Source of the DNA: an uncultured Pseudobdellovibrionaceae bacterium
GTDB taxonomy: Bacteria; Bdellovibrionota; Bdellovibrionia; Bdellovibrionales; Bdellovibrionaceae
Assembly: GCA_937900305.1 (NCBI GenBank)
Contig: CALCCV010000235.1
Span: forward strand, 1-15,155
DNA: 15,155 nt
Direction of reading: 5' to 3'
A program made the translations under genes and the position numbers. The notes beneath the pieces were generated by a model. The model worked only from the letters and a program-made list of their open reading frames with translations, did not search any database and had not been told where the DNA came from. Positions 6,345 through 13,138 of this stretch are shown here, in pieces. Within the stretch, counting starts at the first letter, position 1. Each line of letters begins with the position of its first letter.

Positions 6345-7793
6345 ATGACTTTGAAAAAAGCATCTGAGAAAAAATCGGAAATAGCGACCACTGAAACCAG
6401 TCAGGCCCGTGGGCCTGTCACTAAACTCTTTGGGACAGACGGAATTCGTGGCACGGCCAATGCATTTCCCATGACTCCCGAAACGGTGGTGAGAGTGGGG
6501 CAGGCCATCGGCCTGATGCTGCGCCGTCGAGGACGAACCTCTGACTCGCATTCCGCCAAGGGACCCATCAAGGTGGTGATTGGCAAAGACACGCGATTGT
6601 CGGGGTATATGATCGAGCAGGCCCTTTCGTCGGGATTGAATTCGATGGGCATTCACGTGCAACTGGTTGGTCCGCTTCCAACCCCCGGGATTGGGTATCT
6701 GACGCGGTCGATGCGGGCCGATGCGGGCATCGTGATTTCGGCCTCGCACAATGCTTACATCGATAACGGCATTAAGATTTTTGGTCCCGATGGATTTAAA
6801 ATTCCAGATCAGATGGAACGGGAAATTGAAGGTTTGGTCGCCGCCGAAGATTTCGTTAAACATCTGCCTCCATCGAAAGACATTGGTCGAACCAAGCGCA
6901 TTGAAGATGCCCAGGGCCGGTACATCGTTCATGCGAAAAATTCATTTCCTCTAGAGCACACCCTGGATGGTTTGCGGATGGTTTTGGACACCGCTCATGG
7001 GGCGGCCTACCGAGTGGCGAAGGCCATCTTTGAAGAGCTGGGTGCAGAGGTCTTGCACATCGGCGCCGACCCCAACGGAACGAACATCAATGAGGAGGTT
7101 GGGGCGTTGTTTCCTCTCAAGACGCGTGAAGCTGTCTTGCAGTATCGCGCCGATGTGGGGATTAGTCTCGATGGAGATGCAGACCGATTGATTATGGTGG
7201 ATGAAAAGGGCGAAATCATGAACGGCGACCATATTTTGGGAATTTGTGCGCTGTTTATGAAAGAGAAAAAAATTCTCAAAAAAAATCAGTTGGTCGTCAC
7301 TCACATGAGCAACTTTGGACTCGAAAAAGAAATGAATGCAAACGGCATTGAAGTTATCAAAACCAATGTGGGTGATAAGTTTGTGGTTGAAGAGATGAAA
7401 AAGAGAGAGCTCAATTTAGGTGGTGAACAGTCAGGGCACATTATCTTTTTAGATCACACGACGACTGGCGACGGGTGCATTGCGGCTCTCAACGTGCTGG
7501 CGCTGATGCGCGAAACCCGTCAGCGAATGAGCGAACTCAACGCTCTTATCAAAGACGTCCCTCAAGTTTTGATCAACTGTCGAGTTCGCAATCGTGTAAA
7601 GCTCGAGGATATCCCTGCTTATCAGCGACGTCTTCGCGAAATTGAAGACAGTCTGGCTGGTGATGGCCGGGTGTTTGTGCGATTTTCAGGAACCGAGCCT
7701 GTGGTTCGCATCTTGGTCGAGGGTCCCGATCGAACAAAAATTTTAGACCACGCCGAAGATCTTGCGCAAATTTTGGAAAGGGAATTGAGTTGA
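6345..7793 (+). CDS. glmM: phosphoglucosamine mutase
   Basis: GlmM converts glucosamine-6-phosphate to glucosamine-1-phosphate for UDP-GlcNAc, feeding peptidoglycan and LPS. In Gram-positive bacteria it also binds and inhibits CdaA, which fits its place after cdaA-cdaR. The active-site loop ISASHN puts the phosphoserine at S134. The metal loop DGDADR is at 276-281, the sugar loop GGEQSGH at 359-365 and the phosphate loop RFSGTEP at 446-452. It is 482 residues, against about 445-450 usual. The excess is a charged N-terminal tail of about 26 residues before KLFGTDGIRG and a short insert at about 61-73. No start codon lies closer to the fold in frame, so the tail appears real. AGGG at 6332-6335 is 9 bases before ATG 6345. 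The stop overlaps the pdxJ start by 4 bases. Confidence 0.97.
   Translation: MTLKKASEKKSEIATTETSQARGPVTKLFGTDGIRGTANAFPMTPETVVRVGQAIGLMLRRRGRTSDSHSAKGPIKVVIGKDTRLSGYMIEQALSSGLNSMGIHVQLVGPLPTPGIGYLTRSMRADAGIVISASHNAYIDNGIKIFGPDGFKIPDQMEREIEGLVAAEDFVKHLPPSKDIGRTKRIEDAQGRYIVHAKNSFPLEHTLDGLRMVLDTAHGAAYRVAKAIFEELGAEVLHIGADPNGTNINEEVGALFPLKTREAVLQYRADVGISLDGDADRLIMVDEKGEIMNGDHILGICALFMKEKKILKKNQLVVTHMSNFGLEKEMNANGIEVIKTNVGDKFVVEEMKKRELNLGGEQSGHIIFLDHTTTGDGCIAALNVLALMRETRQRMSELNALIKDVPQVLINCRVRNRVKLEDIPAYQRRLREIEDSLAGDGRVFVRFSGTEPVVRILVEGPDRTKILDHAEDLAQILERELS
7777..7783 (+). promoter_or_regulatory. ribosome binding site that fixes the TTG start of pdxJ
   Basis: AAAGGGA at 7777-7783 lies 6 bases before TTG 7790, inside the end of glmM. 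No ATG or GTG is available ahead of the conserved LGVNVDH, so this site decides the non-ATG start. Confidence 0.65.
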
Positions 7794-8551
7794 AGAAAAA
7801 AATTCGATTGGGTGTCAACGTCGATCACGTGGCGACACTTCGTCAAGTGCGGGGAGGGACGACCGCGTATCCCGATCTGCTGAAGATGGTCCAACTCTCG
7901 GTCAAAGGGGGCGCGGAACAGATTACAATTCATCTGCGTGAAGATCGCCGCCACATTCAAGATCTCGATGTCCAGCTTCTCGCGGAAAAATGTTCGGTAG
8001 ATCTCAATCTCGAGATGGCGGTCAGTGACGAGATCTATAAGATCGGATTGAAGCATCAACCCGAGTGGGTGTGTTTTGTTCCTGAAAAACGGGCGGAACT
8101 CACCACCGAAGGTGGTCTGAACGTTGGAAAAGTTGAAAAAAACTTAGCTCGAATGATTCACGGTTTTAAAAAAAAATCAGTCCGCTCGTCACTTTTTATC
8201 GAACCGAGTTTGCCAATCATCCGCAAGTCAGCCGAGCTGGGCGCTGAGGCCGTCGAATTTCACACGGGTCATTGGGTTTTGCAAAGTGAGTCGACACCTC
8301 GAGAGCGGGCCACGAAAGAAAAAATCTGGCAACAGCTGCAGGAAGGCGCGTGGTTGGCCGCGGACTTGGGCTTGCGGGTTCACGTCGGGCACGGCCTTGA
8401 TTTTGCGCATGCCAAAAAGATTCGCGCGCTTCCTCACCTCGTTGAAGCCAACATTGGTCACAGCCTCATTTGTTACGCACTCGAGTGGGGTTTGGAAGAG
8501 TCCGTTCGGCGCATGAAAAAATGCCTGCAGGGGAGCGAGAAAAGAAAATGA
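7790..8551 (+). CDS. pdxJ: pyridoxine 5'-phosphate synthase
   Basis: PdxJ closes the vitamin B6 ring from 1-deoxy-D-xylulose-5-phosphate and 3-amino-2-oxopropyl phosphate. It is a soluble TIM-barrel octamer. The 253-residue protein shows the family blocks LGVNVDHVATLR (7-18), IHLREDRRHI (47-56), EFHTG (156-160), HVGHGL (198-203) and NIGHSLI (221-227). The length is typical. It starts at TTG 7790, four bases before the end of the glmM stop, and ends by overlapping the tsaE ATG (ATGA). A run of nine A at 8168-8176 encodes part of FKKKS. The gene makes the precursor of PLP, the cofactor of the desulfurase encoded further on, though that link may be chance. Confidence 0.96.
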   Translation: MKKKIRLGVNVDHVATLRQVRGGTTAYPDLLKMVQLSVKGGAEQITIHLREDRRHIQDLDVQLLAEKCSVDLNLEMAVSDEIYKIGLKHQPEWVCFVPEKRAELTTEGGLNVGKVEKNLARMIHGFKKKSVRSSLFIEPSLPIIRKSAELGAEAVEFHTGHWVLQSESTPRERATKEKIWQQLQEGAWLAADLGLRVHVGHGLDFAHAKKIRALPHLVEANIGHSLICYALEWGLEESVRRMKKCLQGSEKRK

Positions 8552-9000
8552 TCGCTGCCATCGATCGGGGCGAGTTCCTCAGCACCCGCGAAAATCTGCT
8601 GGCTCATTTGCAACGCTGGCTCGCCGACCATTCAACTCCTGCGATTCTTTTGCTCAATGGGCCCCTCGGCGTGGGGAAAACCAGTTTGGTTGAGATTTTT
8701 CGCGACCTCATTTCGCCAACCGATCGCGAGTCAAATCCCGTGGCCTCGCCCACCTACGCGCTTCACCATCGATACGGCCGCATTGAGCATTTTGATCTCT
8801 ATCGCCTGGAAAATGAAGATGAGCTTGAAACCTTTGGTTTTTGGGAGATGCTTCAAGATCCCCAAAATTGGTGTTTGATCGAGTGGAGTGAACGCGTGGC
8901 CGATACCCACTGGCCACGAAATCGCCCAGTTTTTCAATGGGATTTGAGTTGGGTTGCCGGCAACGAAAGCGAACGCCGCTACCAATGGGTGAAGATCTAA
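8548..9000 (+). CDS. tsaE: tRNA t6A biosynthesis ATPase TsaE
   Basis: TsaE is the ATPase partner of TsaB-TsaD in making t6A at position 37 of ANN-decoding tRNAs. From ATG 8548 the protein is 150 residues, the usual size. Walker A GPLGVGKTS is at 38-46, the family block SPTY at 67-70, HFDLYRL at 81-87 and IEWSER at 111-116. The chosen ATG overlaps the pdxJ stop in an ATGA. AGGGGAG at 8529-8535 is 12 bases upstream, somewhat far, so coupling to pdxJ probably matters. An ATG at 8521 would add 9 residues without a binding site. The 3' end overlaps the stop of the opposing gene by 4 bases. Confidence 0.92.
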   Translation: MIAAIDRGEFLSTRENLLAHLQRWLADHSTPAILLLNGPLGVGKTSLVEIFRDLISPTDRESNPVASPTYALHHRYGRIEHFDLYRLENEDELETFGFWEMLQDPQNWCLIEWSERVADTHWPRNRPVFQWDLSWVAGNESERRYQWVKI

Positions 9001-10688
9001 GCTGATTTCATATTAGGTTCAATGAAGACCATCATGTCTTGAGTCTTTTTTTGCAGAAAATGCAAATTGTCGAGGTCTTGTTTTTCAGACAATCCGGCAA
9101 CAAATCCAATCAGGCGGTGATTGAAAATCAGAGGTAAAATCGTCAAGTGTCCTTCATTCCGGTCCTCGATGAGCACCTTGGCTTCGCGACTGGGTTTGAA
9201 TTCACTTGTCAGAGTGCCATGGTAAGGTTTTTGAGTGCGGAGAACTAAACTCAATGGATTTTTTTCTTTTAAACTCAACAGAGGTTGGCTGCGGGCCTGA
9301 GTTTCATTTGTCACTTGAAGTGGTTGGCCCTTGTACAGCGCCAAGGTCTGTTGGCTTGCTGACTCCGTTTCATTGACTGCTAAAATTTTTACGCTCGAAT
9401 AGAGCAGGCAGATTTCCTGGCAGATATTTTCGAGATTTTTCTGAAGATCAGAGTCTTTCCACAAAACATTTGCCAAAGGAAAGATTCGTAAATCAGCGGT
9501 GCTGAGGGCTCGTTCGATAGAAGGTCGCGAGAGGGGAGGCGCCGCAACTGCGTCGGGAATTGCCGCATTGGGGATGGGCGGCAGCGAGATGGGGGCTTTG
9601 ATAAAGGCGAGCGGCTCTGGCCCTTCGGAAAGTTTGATGGTGGGAAGTGGCGGAGGTGCGACCGTGCGGCCGGAAACTTTGGCAGCCAAAGACGGCAAAG
9701 GTGACGACGAGCTGGCGCTGTTTTTTTTGGCCGGAGGTGGTTCTATAGAAATGGCCACGGTCGCGTCTTCTTCGCGATGTCGGTTGTGCGAAGATTCTTC
9801 GAAATTAGTTTCTAAAAGACCTTCCGGCAAAAGTCCCGCGAGCTCTTGGGGATCAGATGGATCCCGTTCTTCGGAGGAGTTGTCAACTCGCTGGCTATCA
9901 GAGTCGGAATTGTATTTGTCGGCGTTTGAGAAATCGAGGGCGTCATCAGCGTCAGGATCTGCCTCTAGCCCACTCAAGGAATTGAGGTCTGACTTGTAAT
10001 CGGGCTCTCGCAAATGCATTGGAATGATGACAGGCTGCAAATCAAATCGCTGAATCGTCGTGTTTGTGGGAATGCGAAAGGGCTGAATTTGAGTGGCGTC
10101 AGAGGTAGCAGCTTCAGCACTCACACCAATTCTGGTCGCCTGATCGTCGAAATCTTGCGGCTGCGACGGACTGATCGTTGGAACTTTGGCCACCGCTCCC
10201 GCATTGGGAGTGGAAATCATCGTCCGGTCTTCCATTGAGATGAGGATGGCACTGGGTAGCGTGGGCACAGGGGGCAAATTGGGCCGAGTCAGAGTCGCGG
10301 GGGCGGGAACTGCGAGCGGCGCGGCGGCGAGTTTGGTTTTCCAAATTTCGAGATCTTGGGGGTGAGCGAGAACCAAGATATGCGGGGCCAGGCCCTCTGG
10401 CAGAGGTTCAACGCTGGCTAAAATTGGCAAAGTCTCCCAAACTCCGACGAGTTGGACCGGTTCGGGCCAAAAGGTGGGACCCGTCCATGCCTCTTTGACC
10501 GCCTTTGCATCCTGGTAGCGAAAAAATTCGGGCAGGAGGTGGGGCAGGTGCACAGAATGTTGGATGAATGCGAGATACTCCGACCATGGAATATGGCCTT
10601 GAAGCAGGTGTTCATAAAGCGAGAGAGAGCTTGCCCCGGCCACGTCCAAGTGCGCGCGAAAGTGGGTTTGCCATGCCGATTCAATCAT
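8997..10688 (-). CDS. unknown protein: N-terminal alpha/beta region, long linker, GAF-like C-terminus
   Basis: This 563-residue protein is the only minus-strand gene I support here. I do not recognise it as a named family. Residues 1-120 look folded; the LPILASVEPLP...PHILVLAHPQDLEIW stretch (87-116) faintly recalls the N-terminal domain of type II secretion/pilus ATPases, low confidence. Residues 121-395 are a disordered linker rich in Pro, Ala, Ser, Asp and Glu, with an acidic core at about 225-310 and a poly-Pro part at 314-390. Residues about 396-557 look like a GAF-type fold, with the closing pattern LTILPLIFNHRLIGFVAGLS (515-534). There is no signal peptide or membrane segment. ATG at 10688-10686 has no clear ribosome binding site, so it may be leaderless. 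A cytoplasmic sensor or adaptor role is a guess. It interrupts the + strand gene run and is divergent from iscS. Confidence 0.75.
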   Translation of the reverse strand: MIESAWQTHFRAHLDVAGASSLSLYEHLLQGHIPWSEYLAFIQHSVHLPHLLPEFFRYQDAKAVKEAWTGPTFWPEPVQLVGVWETLPILASVEPLPEGLAPHILVLAHPQDLEIWKTKLAAAPLAVPAPATLTRPNLPPVPTLPSAILISMEDRTMISTPNAGAVAKVPTISPSQPQDFDDQATRIGVSAEAATSDATQIQPFRIPTNTTIQRFDLQPVIIPMHLREPDYKSDLNSLSGLEADPDADDALDFSNADKYNSDSDSQRVDNSSEERDPSDPQELAGLLPEGLLETNFEESSHNRHREEDATVAISIEPPPAKKNSASSSSPLPSLAAKVSGRTVAPPPLPTIKLSEGPEPLAFIKAPISLPPIPNAAIPDAVAAPPLSRPSIERALSTADLRIFPLANVLWKDSDLQKNLENICQEICLLYSSVKILAVNETESASQQTLALYKGQPLQVTNETQARSQPLLSLKEKNPLSLVLRTQKPYHGTLTSEFKPSREAKVLIEDRNEGHLTILPLIFNHRLIGFVAGLSEKQDLDNLHFLQKKTQDMMVFIEPNMKSA

Positions 10689-10744
10689 CGTTCATTTCAT
10701 CGGAGTTTCAGGTCTTTTTCTGAAGGGAGTGGGTCTTTAGAACC

Positions 10745-10763
10745 TTCAAAAAACCAATTTGAA
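10745..10763. repeat. AT-rich dyad in the divergent iscS intergenic region
   Basis: TTCAAA at 10745-10750 pairs with TTTGAA at 10758-10763 across 7 bases. It lies between the minus-strand gene (start at 10688) and the iscS start (10828), where promoters for both directions must sit. I could not pick convincing -35/-10 pairs. It may be an operator, or just AT-rich promoter DNA. Confidence 0.3.
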
Positions 10764-10827
10764 AAGATTCGGAACAGCCACCGGATGCCTTGTCCTAGGG
10801 CCAGGCGCCATGATAGGGTGCGGCACC

Positions 10828-12045
10828 ATGTCGCCAGTCTATTTTGATCACAATGCCACCACTCCACTTTCGCCCACGGCTTTGAAGTCCCTGCAAGACT
10901 CTTTGGTCGAGTTTGGCAATCCCAGCTCAATTCACACCTTTGGTCGTGGTCCTAAGAAAATTCTTCGGGATTTGCGTGAACTTCTCGCCCAGACTTTGGG
11001 CTGCCATGGAGTAGAGATTTGTCTCACCTCTTGCGCCTCAGAGGCGAACACGAGCATTTTGCAAACCGCGTGGCGATGGGGGCGTGAAAATCAGCGCAAC
11101 GAAATCATCACGTCCACCGTTGAACATCCCAGTGTGGCTAAAACGATTGAGCAATTTGAAATCGATTTTCTCGAATCCCATGGCGCTGTTGTCCATCGCC
11201 TAGCTCCTCTCCGAGACGGCACTTTTCCCATCGAAAAATTGAAAGCGCTTCTCGGCGAAAAAACCGCATTGGTCTCTATCATGGCTGCTAACAACGAAAC
11301 CGGCACCGTGTTTCCATTTCATAAAATTGCGAAACTTGCCAAAGCCGCAGGGGCCTTAGTTCATATGGATGGAGTTCAACTGCTTGGTAAAATTCCGTTT
11401 TCGTTTAAAAACTGGGAAGGGGATTACCTAAGCCTCTCGGCCCATAAGTTTTACAGCTTAAAAGGTTTGGGGGCAGCGATCATTCGCCGAGGTTCCCCCT
11501 GGGATTCGTTGATTCGCGGCGGACCCCAAGAACGGCAGCGTCGGGCCGGCACCGAAAATGTTCAGGCGGCCGCCAGCTGGGTGGGCTCGCTCATCGAATG
11601 GCGAGAGAAAGCTGAAAAAAACTTAGTTCTTTTGGCGCAGCTCCGCGACCACTTCGAAGCTCGTGTGATGGAGGAAATTCCTGACGTCGAGATCCCTTGC
11701 GCCTCTGCACCGAGAATTCCCAACACCTCAAGTTTAATTATCGCGGGCATCCAAGGGGAGACGCTGTTGATGTCCTTGGATTTGAAGGGCTTTGCGGTCG
11801 GCACCGGAGCTGCGTGCAGTTCCGGTCGACCTGAGCCCAGCGCCACCCTTTTGGGGTTTGGCCTGACTCGGGCCGAAGCCGAAAGTTCGTTGCGGGTGTC
11901 ATTTGGCTGGTTCAATCAATTGGCTGAAGTGGATGCCTTTGTCGACACCTTGAAGACCGTGGTCTCGCGATTGCGAAATCTCAATCCGAAGTACTTGCGA
12001 TCACAGCTAGCTAACACCCCTCAGGAGGAGGTTCTCATTGATTAG
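10828..12045 (+). CDS. cysteine desulfurase, NifS/IscS type
   Basis: This PLP enzyme takes sulfur from cysteine as a persulfide and passes it to acceptors. Placed right before mnmA, it most likely serves tRNA thiolation, and perhaps Fe-S assembly. From ATG 10828 the protein is 405 residues and starts with the family's usual VYFDHNATTPL. The cofactor contacts include VEH (H100) and SAHKFYS with Schiff-base K207. The persulfide cysteine is C330 in GTGAACSSG; that loop is short and matches the NifS/IscS group rather than SufS. The usual SGATE is SCASE (68-72). AGGG at 10815-10818 is 9 bases before this ATG. Earlier in-frame starts (TTG 10759, ATG 10810) would add unconserved residues. The end overlaps mnmA by 8 bases. 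Confidence 0.93.
   Translation: MSPVYFDHNATTPLSPTALKSLQDSLVEFGNPSSIHTFGRGPKKILRDLRELLAQTLGCHGVEICLTSCASEANTSILQTAWRWGRENQRNEIITSTVEHPSVAKTIEQFEIDFLESHGAVVHRLAPLRDGTFPIEKLKALLGEKTALVSIMAANNETGTVFPFHKIAKLAKAAGALVHMDGVQLLGKIPFSFKNWEGDYLSLSAHKFYSLKGLGAAIIRRGSPWDSLIRGGPQERQRRAGTENVQAAASWVGSLIEWREKAEKNLVLLAQLRDHFEARVMEEIPDVEIPCASAPRIPNTSSLIIAGIQGETLLMSLDLKGFAVGTGAACSSGRPEPSATLLGFGLTRAEAESSLRVSFGWFNQLAEVDAFVDTLKTVVSRLRNLNPKYLRSQLANTPQEEVLID
12023..12031 (+). promoter_or_regulatory. strong ribosome binding site that fixes the TTG start of mnmA
   Basis: AGGAGGAGG at 12023-12031 sits inside the last codons of the desulfurase gene, 6 bases before TTG 12038. The next in-frame ATG is already inside the ATP-binding loop, so this site decides the start. 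The unusually strong site may offset the weak start codon. Confidence 0.75.
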
Positions 12046-13138
12046 CAATTTAAAAAAAGGACGTGTGCTTGTTGCCATGAGTGGCGGTGTGGATTCCAGT
12101 GTTGCCGCGGCGCTGTTGGTAGAACAAGGGTATGAAGTGATCGGCGCGACCATGCAGGTGTGGGATTACAGTCAGTGCAGTATTGATGAAGTTCAAGATG
12201 AGGGCTCGGGAACTTGTTGTTCTTCGGTGGATGTGGAAGACGCGCGGTCCGTGGCGGATCGATTGAAAATCCCATTTTACGTGATCAATTGCGAAACCGA
12301 ATTTCGCGAAAAGGTGATTGAACCTTTTATTGCCGATTATCTACGCGGCCAAACCCCACTGCCTTGCGTGAACTGCAATACATTTTTGAAATTTGATCAC
12401 CTGATCAAAAAAATGGAAGAGCTTGAATGCGATTTCTTGGCGACCGGCCATTATGCTCAAATGGTCAACGGACCTGATGGAAGCTTCCAAATCCACACCA
12501 GTGAAGACAGCTGGAAAGATCAAACCTATTTTTTGTTCACTTTGAAGCCTGAAATATTGCCCCGATTGCTTTTTCCCATCGGTCATTTGCCAAAACCACA
12601 GGTCCGAGAGCTCGCCGAAAAATTTTCCCTCTGCGTTTCGCGCAAAAAAGATTCAACGGGAATTTGTTTTGTCGGTTCGGCCAACTACGCTGATTTTATC
12701 AATCGGGAAGCGCGCCAGTCGCTGCCACCGAAAGGTGTTTTTCGACTTTATCCCAGCGGAGATGTCTTTGGTGAACACCCCGGAATTCAGCATTTCACAT
12801 ATGGTCAAAGTAAAGGCCTCGGGCTCAGTCACCACGAGAAATTATTTGTCATGAAAATCAATGCGGAGAACCAAGATGTCTGGCTGGGCCGCGAAGAGGA
12901 CCTCTATTCAAATGCCATCCTGCTCAGAGATCTGTGCTGGTTAGATGAACCCGATTTTGAGGCGACCTATGCGGTGAAGATTCGATATCATCATAGACCC
13001 CAATCTGCCAAGCTGGTGCGGAATGAGAAAGGTGAAATATCCTTACATTTTACAGAAGCCCTGCGGGCGGTGACGCCAGGGCAAGCCGCCGTGTTGTACC
13101 GTGATCGACAATTGGTAGGAGGCGGATGGATTCTGTGA
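12038..13138 (+). CDS. mnmA: tRNA 2-thiouridylase MnmA
   Basis: MnmA activates U34 of tRNA-Lys, -Glu and -Gln with ATP and inserts sulfur to give s2U34. In this 366-residue protein the P-loop SGGVDSS is at 15-21. The catalytic cysteine C113 lies in PCVNCNTFLKF and the persulfide cysteine C210 in STGICFVG. The GATMQVWDY block is at 36-44 and GHYAQ at 137-141. An extra Cys-rich insert, with GTCCSSVDVEDAR at 58-70, is found in many non-enterobacterial MnmA proteins. The length is normal. The upstream desulfurase is the likely sulfur donor; I see no Tus relay genes in the window. The start is TTG. The 3' end overlaps mtaB. Confidence 0.97.
   Translation: MISNLKKGRVLVAMSGGVDSSVAAALLVEQGYEVIGATMQVWDYSQCSIDEVQDEGSGTCCSSVDVEDARSVADRLKIPFYVINCETEFREKVIEPFIADYLRGQTPLPCVNCNTFLKFDHLIKKMEELECDFLATGHYAQMVNGPDGSFQIHTSEDSWKDQTYFLFTLKPEILPRLLFPIGHLPKPQVRELAEKFSLCVSRKKDSTGICFVGSANYADFINREARQSLPPKGVFRLYPSGDVFGEHPGIQHFTYGQSKGLGLSHHEKLFVMKINAENQDVWLGREEDLYSNAILLRDLCWLDEPDFEATYAVKIRYHHRPQSAKLVRNEKGEISLHFTEALRAVTPGQAAVLYRDRQLVGGGWIL
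13117..13122 (+). promoter_or_regulatory. ribosome binding site with ambiguous spacing before mtaB
   Basis: AGGAGG at 13117-13122 is a consensus site, but it lies only 3 bases before ATG 13126 and 15 before ATG 13138, which overlaps the mnmA stop as TGATG. GTG 13135 is also in frame, 12 bases away. Which start is used cannot be settled from the sequence. Confidence 0.5.

Noticed and set aside
8470..8547. Longer tsaE start at TTG 8470
   Set aside because: It would add 26 residues overlapping pdxJ with no binding site; ATG 8548 gives the family length and an ATGA overlap.
9499..9999. Long + strand open frame (166 codons) opposite the unknown minus-strand gene
   Set aside because: It lies within the Ser/Pro/Ala-rich linker coding region, its product is low complexity, and there is no ribosome binding site. 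It is a mirror of biased codons on the other strand.
10759..10827. Longer desulfurase start at TTG 10759
   Set aside because: It adds unconserved residues ahead of VYFDHNATTP; ATG 10828 has an AGGG at good spacing.
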